A stretch of 64,000 nucleotides of DNA from Prosthecodimorpha hirschii (GTDB lineage Bacteria > Pseudomonadota > Alphaproteobacteria > Rhizobiales > Ancalomicrobiaceae), in NCBI RefSeq assembly GCF_001305515.1, contig NZ_LJYW01000001.1:6096793-6160792 (forward strand), in the 5' to 3' direction. A program made the translations under genes and the position numbers. Below are positions 55,801 through 64,000 of the stretch, in pieces; the stretch's first letter is position 1, and each line of letters opens with the position of its first letter. The notes under the pieces are model-generated. The model was not told where the DNA came from. It was given only the letters and a program-made list of their open reading frames with translations, and did not search any database.

Positions 55801-56202
55801 ATGCCGCCATTCCTGCATATTGCTCTCGTCTTCGTCGGCGGCGGCCTCGGCTCCTGCCTCCGCTACGGCGTGAATCTCGCCCTGGTGGCGCGCTTCGGGC
55901 CGCATTATCCCTGGGGCACCTTCGCGGTGAACGTGATCGGCTCGGCCGTGATGGGCATCTTCGCCGCCTGGATCCTGGCGCGCTGGACGCCGGAGGCCGG
56001 CGGCACGGAGATGCGGCTCTTCCTGATGACCGGCATTCTGGGCGGCTTCACCACCTTCTCGGCCTTTTCGCTCGATGCCTGGATCCTCTGGGAGCGCGGC
56101 GCGCAGGGGGCCGCACTGGCCTATGTCGCCTCCTCGATCCTCGTGTCCTTCGCGGCGCTGGCGGCGGGGTTGATCGGCACGCGGGCACTGCTTTCGACCT
56201 GA
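55801..56202 (+). CDS. crcB: Fluoride exporter CrcB/Fluc
   Basis: A 133-residue protein with four membrane segments and the Fluc family motifs GGGLGSCLRYGVN, WGTFAVNVIGS (with the conserved Asn) and GGFTTFSAFSLD. It forms dual-topology dimers that export fluoride. It is directly upstream of an RluA-family gene, as in many rhizobial genomes. I looked for a fluoride riboswitch in the 110 bases upstream and could not support one. Confidence 0.95.
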   Translation: MPPFLHIALVFVGGGLGSCLRYGVNLALVARFGPHYPWGTFAVNVIGSAVMGIFAAWILARWTPEAGGTEMRLFLMTGILGGFTTFSAFSLDAWILWERGAQGAALAYVASSILVSFAALAAGLIGTRALLST

Positions 56203-56344
56203 GGCGCGGCGCGGGAGCCGGGCGGAAAGGCCGAACGGGCGGGAATTCGGCTCACCGAACGGCTTCTGCGGCTGCGGGCACGGCTCCGCGCTTGCATCCC
56301 CGCCCGCATTGCGCGACAGGAGGAGCCCGAAAACAGGAACTTTC

Positions 56345-57343
56345 ATGGCCACCGTCGAGACTGTCACCGTAGGCGAGGACGAAGCCGGCCTTCGCCTCGA
56401 CCGCTGGTTCAAGGCCCGCTACCCGGGCCTCGGGTTCGGCGCGCTGCAGAAGCTCGTCCGGACCGGTCAGGTGCGCGTCGACGGCAAGCGCGTGGAGACC
56501 TCGACCCGGCTGGTGCCGGGTCAGATGGTGCGCGTGCCGCCGGGCGCGATGATCGCGGAGGCGGCCAGGGCCGAGCCGGTCCGGGCGATGCCGCGCGCCG
56601 ACGGCGACGACGCGGCCTTCCTGCGCTCGATCACGCTGTTCGAGGACAAGGACATCATGGTCCTGAACAAGCCGGCCGGCCTCGCCGTGCAGGGCGGCTC
56701 GGGCCTGACCCGCCATGTCGACGCCATGCTGGAGAGCCTGAAGGACGCCAAGGGGCAGGTGCCGCGCCTCGTCCATCGCCTGGACCGCGACACCGCCGGC
56801 TGCCTGGTCGTCGCCAAGACGCGTTCGATCGCGGCCGAGCTGGCCAAGACCTTCCGGTCGCGCTCGGCGCGCAAGGTCTATTGGGCGCTGGTCGCCGGCG
56901 TGCCGAAGCCGGCGCAGGGGCGCATCTCGACCTGGCTGGCGCGCGACAGCGACGATACCGAGCGCATGCGGGTCGCCCGCCACGGCGACGACGGTGCCGC
57001 CCATGCGCTGACCCATTATGCGGTCGTCGATACCGCCGGCCCGAAGCTCGCCTGGCTGTCGCTGAAGCCGGTCACCGGCCGGACGCACCAGTTGCGCGCC
57101 CATTGCGCCCATATCGGCCACCCGATCGTCGGCGACCCGAAATATTTCGACCGGCAGGATTGGGAACTGCCCGGCGGCATGCAGAACAAGCTGCACCTGC
57201 TCGCCCGCCGGATCGCCCTGCCGCATCCGCGCGGCGGCCGCATCGACGTGACCGCGCCGCTGCCGCCGCACATGCAGCAATCCTGGAACCTGCTCGGCTT
57301 CGACACCGCCTCCTACGATCCGGCGGAGGACGAGGAGGAGTAG
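56345..57343 (+). CDS. RluA-family pseudouridine synthase (RluC-type)
   Basis: A 332-residue rRNA pseudouridine synthase. An S4 RNA-binding domain is at the N-terminus (AGLRLDRWFKARYPGLGFGALQKLVRTGQVRVDGKRV) and the catalytic domain has the aspartate in RLVHRLDRDTAGCLVVAKT, plus VLNKPAGLAVQGG, GRTHQLRAHCAHIGHPIVGDPKYF. The S4 domain and length suggest RluC or RluD type; the exact uridine is not assigned. It follows crcB by 142 bases. The ATG at 56345 begins the S4 domain region. Confidence 0.9.
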   Translation: MATVETVTVGEDEAGLRLDRWFKARYPGLGFGALQKLVRTGQVRVDGKRVETSTRLVPGQMVRVPPGAMIAEAARAEPVRAMPRADGDDAAFLRSITLFEDKDIMVLNKPAGLAVQGGSGLTRHVDAMLESLKDAKGQVPRLVHRLDRDTAGCLVVAKTRSIAAELAKTFRSRSARKVYWALVAGVPKPAQGRISTWLARDSDDTERMRVARHGDDGAAHALTHYAVVDTAGPKLAWLSLKPVTGRTHQLRAHCAHIGHPIVGDPKYFDRQDWELPGGMQNKLHLLARRIALPHPRGGRIDVTAPLPPHMQQSWNLLGFDTASYDPAEDEEE

Positions 57344-57399
57344 GCGGGCAGGGCGGCGGCAGACACGTCACACAACGTCAGCGTCACACAACGTCAGCG

Positions 57400-57699
57400 T
57401 CACGCGACGTCCCAGGGGGCCTTGGTCCGCATGGTGCGTTGCAGGCGTTCGTTCGGCGCGGGCGGGGCATCCAGGCGCGCCAGGAATTGCGCATAGGCCT
57501 CAGGGCTCGCGATGATCGAAACGCGATCGCCCAGGACGTCGGCGGCGCGGCGCAGGGCGGCATCGGCCATGAATTCGGAGCGCGACATGCCGAGCGCTTT
57601 GGCGGCGCGGTCGATGCGATCGCGCACCGACGGCTTGATCCGGACCGTCAGCCGAATTTTCGTTTCGGAAAGCCGCTTGTCGGACCCGCGTACCGGCAT
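57400..57699 (-). CDS. DUF1778 (TacA-like) ribbon-helix-helix antitoxin, without toxin partner
   Basis: A 99-residue protein with a ribbon-helix-helix DNA-binding domain (KIRLTVRIKPSVRDRIDRAAKALGMSRSEFMADAALRRA) and the DUF1778 tail IIASPEAYAQFLARLDAPPAPNERLQRTM. In complete systems this tail covers the active site of a GNAT toxin that acetylates aminoacyl-tRNA. The toxin gene normally follows directly, but downstream on this strand lies the end of the opposite-strand RluC-type gene, and upstream is a barrel gene, so this antitoxin is an orphan. Start chosen at the ATG at 57699 (MPVRGSDKR); an alternative lies at 57732. Confidence 0.8.
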   Translation of the reverse strand: MPVRGSDKRLSETKIRLTVRIKPSVRDRIDRAAKALGMSRSEFMADAALRRAADVLGDRVSIIASPEAYAQFLARLDAPPAPNERLQRTMRTKAPWDVA

Positions 57700-57870
57700 C
57701 GAATCGACTCCATCGCCCGTGCCGCCCAGCACGCAATCGCAACTCCGGCGGGACGGCGAAGAACCGATCGCGTCTTAAGATCCGGTCCGGCGCGAGAAGT
57801 TCCCTGGCGCCGCGACGGCCAATCCTTCGCGTCGCCCTACAAGATGCCCGCGGTCGACGGCGCCTTCGCC

Positions 57871-58542
57871 TCAGAACCGATAGCGGATGCCGGAGACCAG
57901 ATACTGGGCGCCGCCGGAAGCGCCCTTGAAGATCGAGGTGTCGCCGATGAAGTCGCCGCCGCCGGAGCGGTGATGCAGGCGCAGGAAACCTTCCCACTGG
58001 CTCTTGGGCGGCGCGAAGGTGATTTCCGGCGACAGATAATGCAGCAGATAGGCGCCTTTGACGCCCTCGCGCCGGATCTCGTATTGCGGATTGCCGGTCG
58101 CAAGCGTCAGGCCGGTCGAGACGGCGACGGTGGTGCGGACATACTCGTTCCAGGGGAACCAGGTCCAGCGGCCATAGAGCGCGATCCAGCCTTCGCCCTC
58201 GCCGAGGCTGCCCCAGCGCTTGCCGGCGCCGACTTCGCCTTCGAAATCGACCGGACCGACCGACAGCAGCCGCCGCGAGAAGGTCCCGCCGGTGATCCAG
58301 CTGTTGCCGTACTGATACCGCGTCGGCGCCACGAAATTGGAGATGCCGAACACGCTGACCATGTGGGTGTCGAGGCGCGGACCGGCGAAGACCGAGACCG
58401 CGCAATCGCCCGTGCCCGCGCAGAAGGCGGAGTTCACGTCGAGCCGCGGCTTGATCAGGTCGTCGGACCGGGACGGTGCCGCAGCCGCAACCAGGGCGGC
58501 AGAGGCGAGCGCCGCGACTTTCAGGCACTTTTCGATGGGCAT
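57871..58542 (-). CDS. Outer-membrane beta-barrel, PagL/acyloxyacyl hydrolase-like (copy 2)
   Basis: A 223-residue exported protein with a signal peptide (CLKVAALASAALVAAAAPSRS) and a beta-barrel pattern ending VSGIRYRF with a C-terminal Phe. It shares with the protein at 17755-18489 the segments LHYLSPEITFAPP and FLRLHHRSGGGDF, in which the H-x-S pair could be a PagL-like active site, and the distal GG near the end. Two cysteines (FCAGTGDC) near the mature N-terminus could form a disulfide. An in-frame GTG 6 codons upstream is an alternative start. Lipid A deacylation is inferred, not shown. Confidence 0.65.
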   Translation of the reverse strand: MPIEKCLKVAALASAALVAAAAPSRSDDLIKPRLDVNSAFCAGTGDCAVSVFAGPRLDTHMVSVFGISNFVAPTRYQYGNSWITGGTFSRRLLSVGPVDFEGEVGAGKRWGSLGEGEGWIALYGRWTWFPWNEYVRTTVAVSTGLTLATGNPQYEIRREGVKGAYLLHYLSPEITFAPPKSQWEGFLRLHHRSGGGDFIGDTSIFKGASGGAQYLVSGIRYRF

Positions 58543-58755
58543 GATCCGATCCGCACTCACTGACTGCCCTAAGCTATACAGCGGAAAGGTGACATGTCAT
58601 CCATCGCCGCCGCACGAGATGGGCGGGCGCGGTCGTTTGACGGAACGTTGTGGCAATGTCGCACCGCTCCGACATCCCGGGCGGGTGGCACCGGCCCGGA
58701 GGCGGCGGATTCGGGGCCGGCCGAGGCATCGGGACCGAAGGCGAGGGGGATCGGG

Positions 58756-59766
58756 GTGAGCGAATCGGGGCAGGCGGGCGCGACGGAGCGACGGGTGCAC
58801 ATCTCCGAGAAGGGGATGCGGCTCGACCGCTTCATGCGCATCCACTATCCGGCCATCGCGCCCGGCCGCCTTGCCGCGCTCCTGAAGCATGGCGGCCTGA
58901 CCGTGGCCGGGCGGCGCGCCAAGCCGACCGACCGGCTGGCGGCGGGCGATCTCGTCGTCCTGAACACGCCGCCGGAGCCGCCATCGCCGGCCCGGGCCGG
59001 CGCAAGGACGGGACCGGCGGCGGGCGGCGGGCCGGCACCGGTGCCGCTCAGCGCGGCGGAACGCGCCTTCCTGGCCGCCATGACGGTGTTCGAGGACGAC
59101 GACCTGATCGTCTTCGACAAGCCGGCCGGGCTCGCGGTTCATTCCGGCTCGGGCACCCGGGTCGATCTCGACAGGCTCCTGGTGCGGATGGTCTCCGCGG
59201 ACGGCGACCGGCCGGTGCTGGTGCATCGGCTCGACAAGGATACCTCCGGCCTGCTCGTCGCCGTGAAGCGCCGCCCGCTCGCCGGCGTCATGGGCAAGGC
59301 CTTCGCCACCCGCCGGGTCGACAAGGAATATCGGGCCGTGGTCGCCGGCCTGCCGCCGGCGGAGGGGCTGATCGACATCGCCATCCGCAAGGTCGAAACG
59401 TCCCATGGCGGCCGCATGGCCGCCGCCACCCCGGACGATCCGGACGCCCAGACCGCGCGCACCGGCTTCCGGCGGCTGGCGGTCTCCGCCGACGGCACCG
59501 CCGCGCTGCTCGCGCTCTTTCCCGAGACCGGCCGCACCCACCAGCTGCGCGTCCATTGCGCGCTGACCGGCCATCCGATCCTCGGCGACCCGATCTATGG
59601 CGACCCGCAGGCCGCCGAGCGGCTGCTGCTGCACGCCCACCGGCTCGCCTTCCGACATCCGCGTACCCAGACGGCCCTGTCGCTCGAAGCCCCGGTGCCC
59701 GACGCCTTCTTCCGGGCGATGGAGCGGGCGCCGGCCGCCTTCGACCCGAGCCGCCGCCCCGCATGA
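58756..59766 (+). CDS. RluA-family pseudouridine synthase (second copy)
   Basis: A 336-residue pseudouridine synthase with an S4-like N-terminus (EKGMRLDRFMRIHYPAIAPGRLAALLKHGGLTVAGRRA) and catalytic motif VLVHRLDKDTSGLLVAVKR; further family text is VFDKPAGLAVHSGSG and GRTHQLRVHCALTGHPILGDPIYG. It is clearly divergent from the other RluA-family protein 1.4 kb upstream, so the two probably modify different sites. The GTG at 58756 is chosen because GAGGGGGA precedes it and the longer open frame upstream has no family similarity. It is followed by the HAD phosphatase gene. Confidence 0.9.
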   Translation: MSESGQAGATERRVHISEKGMRLDRFMRIHYPAIAPGRLAALLKHGGLTVAGRRAKPTDRLAAGDLVVLNTPPEPPSPARAGARTGPAAGGGPAPVPLSAAERAFLAAMTVFEDDDLIVFDKPAGLAVHSGSGTRVDLDRLLVRMVSADGDRPVLVHRLDKDTSGLLVAVKRRPLAGVMGKAFATRRVDKEYRAVVAGLPPAEGLIDIAIRKVETSHGGRMAAATPDDPDAQTARTGFRRLAVSADGTAALLALFPETGRTHQLRVHCALTGHPILGDPIYGDPQAAERLLLHAHRLAFRHPRTQTALSLEAPVPDAFFRAMERAPAAFDPSRRPA

Positions 59767-59857
59767 CGGCGGGCCTTCGGGCCGCAGGGGACTGGCGTCC
59801 GGCGCGGCGACGCGCCATATGGGGGCTCGAAACTCCTCTCAGGTCCGGGCCCGCGCC

Positions 59858-60535
59858 GTGTTTCTCGTCCTTTTCGATGTCGACGGCACCCTGGTCGACA
59901 GCCAGCACATGATCGTCGCCGCCATGACGGCGGCCTTCGAGGCCGAGCGCCGCCCGGTGCCGGAGCGCGACGCGGTGCTCGGCGTGGTCGGGCTGTCGCT
60001 GGTCGAGGCTATGGAGGCGCTCGTACCCGGCATCGAGCCGGCGGCGGCGCGGTCGCTCGCCGAGGCCTACAAGGCCGCCTTCCAGGGCCTGCGCCAGGCG
60101 GCGGTGCGGCAGGAACCGCTCTATCCCGGCGCGCTCGACGCGATTCGGCAGATCGGTGCCCGGCCCGACGTGGTGCTCGGCATCGCGACGGGAAAGTCGC
60201 GGCGCGGGGTGCGCTCGATCATCGACCTGCACGGCCTCGAAGGCCGCTTCGCCACCATCCAGACGGCCGACGACCACCCGTCCAAGCCGCATCCCTCGAT
60301 GATCCTGACGGCGCTGGCGGAGACCGGCGTCGCGCCGGAACGCGCCGTCATCCTCGGCGACAGCGCCTACGACATGGACATGGCGGCGGCGGCCGGCATC
60401 CATGCGGTCGGCGTCTCCTGGGGCTACCAGGACCCGGCAAGCCTTGCGGCCCGCGGCGCCCACCGGGTGCTGGAGCGCTTCGACGAGGCCTATCCGGTCC
60501 TCTCCAACCTGTTCGGATGGTCCGACCATGCGTGA
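59858..60535 (+). CDS. HAD-IA family hydrolase (phosphoglycolate phosphatase-like)
   Basis: A 225-residue HAD-superfamily phosphatase with motif I DVDGTLVDSQ, motif II-type GIATGKSRRG, motif III lysine in HPSKPHPSMI and motif IV GDSAYDMDMA. A helical cap lies between motifs I and II, as in phosphoglycolate phosphatase and pyrophosphatase PpaX. The GTG at 59858 places motif I at residue 6, the usual distance; an ATG at 59819 would add 13 residues. Its end overlaps the start of the ATP12 gene by 8 bases, so translation is likely coupled. Substrate unknown. Confidence 0.85.
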   Translation: MFLVLFDVDGTLVDSQHMIVAAMTAAFEAERRPVPERDAVLGVVGLSLVEAMEALVPGIEPAAARSLAEAYKAAFQGLRQAAVRQEPLYPGALDAIRQIGARPDVVLGIATGKSRRGVRSIIDLHGLEGRFATIQTADDHPSKPHPSMILTALAETGVAPERAVILGDSAYDMDMAAAAGIHAVGVSWGYQDPASLAARGAHRVLERFDEAYPVLSNLFGWSDHA

Positions 60536-61340
60536 TTTCCTGAGCTACGATCCGACCGAAACCAAGCCGGAATTCACCGAGCCGGTGGTCGATCCGGTCG
60601 CCCGCGCGCGCGACCATGCCCGCGCAGATCTGCCGAAGCGCTTCTACCGGGAGGTCTCGGTCGGTCCGGCGGAGGGCGGCGCCTGGCGGGTGCTGCTCGA
60701 CGGCCGGCCGGTGCGCACGCCAGCGCGCCGGCATCTGGAGGTTCCGCGCCGCGATCTCGCCGAGGCGATGGCGGCCGAATGGGCGGCGCAGGAGACCATC
60801 ATCGATCCGCGCGCGATGCCGCATACCCGGCTCGCCAACGCGGTCATCGACGGCGTCGCCGTGCAGCCGGCGGCGGTGGCGGCGGATGCCCTGAAATATG
60901 CCGGCTCCGATCTGCTCTGCTACCGCGCGACCGACACGGCGCGCCTGGTCGATCGGCAGACGCGGCTGTGGGATCCGGTGCTCGACTGGATCGAGGAGAC
61001 CTACGGCGCGCGGTTCCTGGTCGCCGAGGGGATCGTGCATGTCGCGCAGGACCCGGAGGCGATCGCGGCGGTCGGGCGGGCGCTCGAACCGCTCGATCCC
61101 TGGCGGCTCGCCGGACTGCATTCGCTGACCACGCTGACCGGTTCGCTGTTCATCGCGCTGGCCCTGGCCGGCGGCCGGCTCGACGACGACGCGGCCTGGG
61201 CGGCGGCGACCGTCGACGAGGCCTGGAACCTGGAGCTCTGGGGCGAGGACGAGGAGGCCGTCGCCCGCCTGGTCGCACGCCGGCGCGAGTTCGATGTCGC
61301 CTCGGCCTTCCTGCGGGAGGCCCCGGCCGGCCAGCCATGA
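60528..61340 (+). CDS. ATP12-family F1-ATPase assembly chaperone
   Basis: A 270-residue protein of the ATP12 family, known in mitochondria as the chaperone that protects the F1 alpha subunit before ATP synthase assembly; alphaproteobacteria are the bacterial group that has it. Family text: LPKRFYREVSVGP, LLDGRPVRTPARRHLEVP, EWAAQETIIDPRAMPHTRLANAVIDGV, LCYRATDTARLVDRQTRLWDPVLDW and TVDEAWNLELWGEDEEA. The gene overlaps the HAD gene (8 bases) and the following sulfotransferase-like gene (ATGA, 61337-61340). Confidence 0.92.
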   Translation: MRDFLSYDPTETKPEFTEPVVDPVARARDHARADLPKRFYREVSVGPAEGGAWRVLLDGRPVRTPARRHLEVPRRDLAEAMAAEWAAQETIIDPRAMPHTRLANAVIDGVAVQPAAVAADALKYAGSDLLCYRATDTARLVDRQTRLWDPVLDWIEETYGARFLVAEGIVHVAQDPEAIAAVGRALEPLDPWRLAGLHSLTTLTGSLFIALALAGGRLDDDAAWAAATVDEAWNLELWGEDEEAVARLVARRREFDVASAFLREAPAGQP

Positions 61341-62041
61341 TCCTGTCGAATCGGCACCGCTTCGTCTTCGTCAAGACGCGCAAGACCGCCGGGACCAGCG
61401 TCGAGCTGGCGCTGTCGGCGATCTGCGGGCCGGACGACGTGATCACGCCGGTCTCGCGGCCCGACGAGCGGCTGCGGGCCGGGCGGGGGCCGCAGAACCA
61501 TCTGCTGCCGCGGGCCGAGCGGCGCTGGGACTGGCCACTGCATCTCCTGGTCGGCCGGACCAACCGCGAGGTGCCGGGGCTGACCCGCTTCTGGCCGCAC
61601 ATGGCCGCGGGGCGCATCCGGGCCGCGATCGGCCCGGCGCTGTTCGATCGCTTCGAGATCGTCACGGTCGAGCGCAATCCCTGGGACCGCGAGGTTTCCA
61701 ACTATCATTGGGTCCACCGCAACCGGAAGGGTCCGCGGCCGGACTTCGAGACCTACGTGCTCGACGAAAGGCTGAACGTCGCCTTCCGCAATTTCGAGGC
61801 CTATTCGATCGACGGCCGCATCGTCGCCGGGCGCGTGCTGCGCTACGAGCGCCTCGCCGAGGACTTCGCCGCCTGGATGGCCGATCTCGGCATCGATCCG
61901 CCGCCCGTACTGCCCCATGCCAAGGCCGGCCATCGTCCGGACACGAACCGCCCCTATCGCGAGGACCATACCGACGCCACCCGCCGGGCGATCGCGACGC
62001 GCTATGCGCGCGAGATTGCGGCCTTCGGCTACGAGTTCTGA
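61337..62041 (+). CDS. Sulfotransferase-like protein, tandem copy 1
   Basis: A 234-residue protein with a sulfotransferase-type nucleotide-binding start (RHRFVFVKTRKTAGTSVELAL), where K-T-x-x-T-S forms the 5'-phosphosulfate loop, and a VTVERNPWDREVSNYHW motif that fits the 3'-phosphate-binding R...S pattern. It shares with the next gene the start IL/IS-[NS]-RHRF, CGPDDV-[IV]-TP, VERNPWDREVSNY, IVA-[GD]-RVLR and YAREIAAF near the C-terminus, so the two arose by duplication. Likely transfers sulfate to a surface glycan or lipid; acceptor unknown. Translationally coupled to the ATP12 gene. Confidence 0.75.
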   Translation: MILSNRHRFVFVKTRKTAGTSVELALSAICGPDDVITPVSRPDERLRAGRGPQNHLLPRAERRWDWPLHLLVGRTNREVPGLTRFWPHMAAGRIRAAIGPALFDRFEIVTVERNPWDREVSNYHWVHRNRKGPRPDFETYVLDERLNVAFRNFEAYSIDGRIVAGRVLRYERLAEDFAAWMADLGIDPPPVLPHAKAGHRPDTNRPYREDHTDATRRAIATRYAREIAAFGYEF

Positions 62042-62066
62042 CCCGACGGACGGCCGACCAGCGCCC

Positions 62067-62765
62067 ATGATCATCAGCCACCGGCACCGCTTCATCTATC
62101 TGAAATGCCGCAAGGTCGGCTCGACCAGCCTGGAGGTCGCGCTGGCCGATCTGTGCGGGCCGGACGACGTGGTCACGCCCCTCGACGGCGCCCGCACCCG
62201 GGCCGATCCGGACCGGCGCATCAACTGGCAGAATCACGTCCTGCCGCGCGAACGCTGGCCGCTCGCGGCCCGGCTGAAGGTCGCCTGCGGCATGACGACC
62301 CGGCGCGCCGGCGTGGAATTCTACAACCACATCCGCGCCGACCGGCTGCGGCGGATGGTCGATCCGGCCGTGTTCGACGGCTATTTCAAGTTCGCGGTCG
62401 AGCGCAATCCCTGGGATCGCGAGGTCTCCAACTACTTCTTCCAGCACCCGCGCGCCGACGACCGGCCACCCTTCGCCGAATTCGTGCGGACCCATACGGT
62501 GCGCTGGCCGATCGACAATTTCGACATCTACACGATCGGCGGCCGGATCGTCGCCGACCGGGTGCTGCGCCACGAGACCCTGGAGGCGGACTTCCGGGCC
62601 GTGATGGACCGGCTCGGCATCGCCGATCCGCCGTCGCTCGGCCGCGCCCGCGCCCGCCACCGGCCCGAGAAGGGCGCCTGGCGGCACTGGTACGATGCCG
62701 ACACGCGCGATCTGGTCGGCCGCCTCTACGCGCGCGAGATCGCCGCCTTCGACTACGCCTTCTGA
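62067..62765 (+). CDS. Sulfotransferase-like protein, tandem copy 2
   Basis: A 232-residue paralogue of the preceding gene, starting 25 bases after it. The 5'-loop reads RFIYLKCRKVGSTSLEVAL, and VERNPWDREVSNYFFQHP is conserved; the ends RLYAREIAAFDYAF and RYAREIAAFGYEF correspond. The first-loop residues differ (CRKVGSTS against TRKTAGTS), which may reflect different donors or acceptors. With copy 1 it interrupts an otherwise conserved ATP12-pccB neighbourhood. The 131 bases to pccB hold no recognised feature. Confidence 0.75.
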   Translation: MIISHRHRFIYLKCRKVGSTSLEVALADLCGPDDVVTPLDGARTRADPDRRINWQNHVLPRERWPLAARLKVACGMTTRRAGVEFYNHIRADRLRRMVDPAVFDGYFKFAVERNPWDREVSNYFFQHPRADDRPPFAEFVRTHTVRWPIDNFDIYTIGGRIVADRVLRHETLEADFRAVMDRLGIADPPSLGRARARHRPEKGAWRHWYDADTRDLVGRLYAREIAAFDYAF

Positions 62766-62896
62766 GCCGCCTGCCGGCGTCCGCACCGCCCCTGCGGCGT
62801 CTTCGCCGCCAGCGGCGTCTTCGCCCTTCGGCCCACTTTGCCGGGTGATCCCCCCATGGTAAGCAGCCGGCACATTCCATCCGAAGGACATGCGCC

Positions 62897-64000
62897 ATGA
62901 AGGAAATCCTGGCCGAACTCGAGCGCCGTCGTTCCACCGCCCGGGCCGGCGGAGGCGCGAAGCGCGTCGAGGCGCAGCATGCCCGCGGCAAGCTCACCGC
63001 GCGCGAACGCATCGAGTGCCTGCTCGACGAACGCTCCTTCGAGGAGATCGACATCTATGTCGAGCATCGCTGCACCGATTTCGGCATGGGCGAGAGCAAG
63101 ATCCCCGGCGACGGCGTGGTCATCGGCTCCGGCACCATCAACGGCCGCATCGTCTATCTGTTCGCCAAGGACTTCACCGTGTTCGGCGGCTCGCTCAGCG
63201 AGACCCACGCGGCCAAGATGGTCAAGCTGCAGGAGATGGCGCTCAAGAATCGGGCGCCGATCATCGGCCTGTTCGATGCCGGCGGCGCGCGCATCCAGGA
63301 GGGCGTCGCGGCGCTCGGCGGCTACGGCGAGGTGTTCCTGCGCAACGTGCTGTCGTCGGGCGTGATCCCGCAGATCTCGGTGATCATGGGTCCCTGCGCC
63401 GGCGGCGACGTCTATTCGCCGGCCATGACCGACTTCATCTTCATGGTCCGCGACACGAGCTACATGTTCGTCACCGGCCCGGACGTGGTGAAGACGGTCA
63501 CCAACGAGATCGTCACCTCCGAGGAACTGGGCGGGGCCTCCGTCCACACGACCAAATCCTCGGTCGCCGACGGCTCCTTCGAGAACGACGTCGAGGCGCT
63601 CCTGCAGGTGCGCCGGCTGGTCGACTTCCTGCCGGCCAACAACCAGGCGCCGCTGCCCGAGATCGTCTCGCACGACTTGCCCGACCGGGTCGAGCGCTCG
63701 CTCGACACCCTGGTGCCGGACAATCCGAACAAGCCCTACGACATGAAGGAACTGATCCTGAAGGTCGTCGACGAGGGCGACTTCTTCGAGATCCAGGGCA
63801 ACCACGCCAAGAACATCCTGTGCGGCTTCGCCCGCATGGAAGGCCGCACGGTCGGCATCGTCGCCAACCAGCCGATGGTGCTGGCCGGCGTGCTCGACAT
63901 CGACGCCTCCAAGAAGGCGGCGCGCTTCGTCCGCTTCTGCGACTGCTTCAACATCCCGATCGTCACCTTCGTCGACGTGCCGGGCTTCCTGCCGGGCACC
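62897..64000 (+). CDS. pccB: Propionyl-CoA carboxylase beta subunit, 5' part
   Basis: The first 368 codons of an acyl-CoA carboxylase carboxyltransferase (beta) subunit; the frame is open at the right window edge, so about 140 residues are missing. Motifs: [87 protein letters not shown] and [10 protein letters not shown]. The close match to propionyl-CoA carboxylase text and the rhizobial context favour PccB over methylcrotonyl- or acetyl-CoA carboxylases. It carboxylates propionyl-CoA to methylmalonyl-CoA with a biotin-bearing alpha subunit not in view. AAGGAC precedes the ATG. Confidence 0.93.
   Translation, partial: MKEILAELERRRSTARAGGGAKRVEAQHARGKLTARERIECLLDERSFEEIDIYVEHRCTDFGMGESKIPGDGVVIGSGTINGRIVYLFAKDFTVFGGSLSETHAAKMVKLQEMALKNRAPIIGLFDAGGARIQEGVAALGGYGEVFLRNVLSSGVIPQISVIMGPCAGGDVYSPAMTDFIFMVRDTSYMFVTGPDVVKTVTNEIVTSEELGGASVHTTKSSVADGSFENDVEALLQVRRLVDFLPANNQAPLPEIVSHDLPDRVERSLDTLVPDNPNKPYDMKELILKVVDEGDFFEIQGNHAKNILCGFARMEGRTVGIVANQPMVLAGVLDIDASKKAARFVRFCDCFNIPIVTFVDVPGFLPGT

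Overview
The window is high-GC DNA (roughly two thirds G+C by eye) from an alphaproteobacterium, most likely of the order Hyphomicrobiales (Rhizobiales). The reasons are the gene neighbourhoods (tolC, popZ, valS at the left; rarA, crcB, rluC-type, HAD phosphatase, ATP12 chaperone, pccB at the right), a PopZ protein, a mitochondrial-type ATP12 chaperone, a two-domain cold-shock protein, an ECF sigma factor with an NrsF anti-sigma factor, and families of palindromic intergenic repeats. I saw no tRNA, rRNA, CRISPR, transposase, integrase or phage gene. The genus is not determined.

Layout. 1-6.6 kb: end of a TolC channel, PopZ, valyl-tRNA synthetase, a DUF2459 protein and a TfoX N-terminal protein. 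6.7-13.3 kb: a secreted caspase-like protease, a GGDEF cyclase under a perfect CtrA-type box, a DEAD-box RNA helicase, a small hydrolase and two small proteins. 13.4-25.9 kb: a dipeptide/oligopeptide ABC importer on the minus strand whose solute-binding gene is separated from its permease/ATPase genes by four genes (outer-membrane barrel, peptidoglycan amidase, caspase with two SH3 domains, secreted alpha/beta-hydrolase-like protein); an ornithine cyclodeaminase-family gene diverges from the binding-protein gene. 26.0-30.6 kb: glmU and glmS (UDP-GlcNAc precursor synthesis) flank an EamA transporter. 31-32.2 kb: an AT-richer sulfotransferase-like gene that looks foreign. 32.3-37.7 kb: one minus-strand operon with a polar amino acid ABC importer, an MmgE/PrpD protein and a class IV aminotransferase. 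37.7-42.1 kb: glyoxalase I, sirtuin and cold-shock genes set between two large arrays of intergenic repeats.

42.1-49.7 kb is the most unusual part: a plus-strand run coding for a small membrane protein, an SPFH-like coiled-coil protein ending in a zinc ribbon, a membrane Ser/Thr kinase starting with a cysteine-rich zinc-ribbon region, a papain-like cysteine protease starting with a zinc ribbon, then an ECF sigma factor and its NrsF anti-sigma factor. Three consecutive, otherwise unrelated proteins carry CxxC...CxxC ribbons, which suggests they work together. I do not recognise this set as a named system.

50-64 kb: an MttB-family methyltransferase without pyrrolysine, a Deg/HtrA protease, rarA, an HD-GYP phosphodiesterase, crcB, two RluA-family pseudouridine synthases, an orphan DUF1778 antitoxin, a second copy of the outer-membrane barrel, an HAD phosphatase, ATP12, two tandem sulfotransferase-like genes and the 5' part of pccB.
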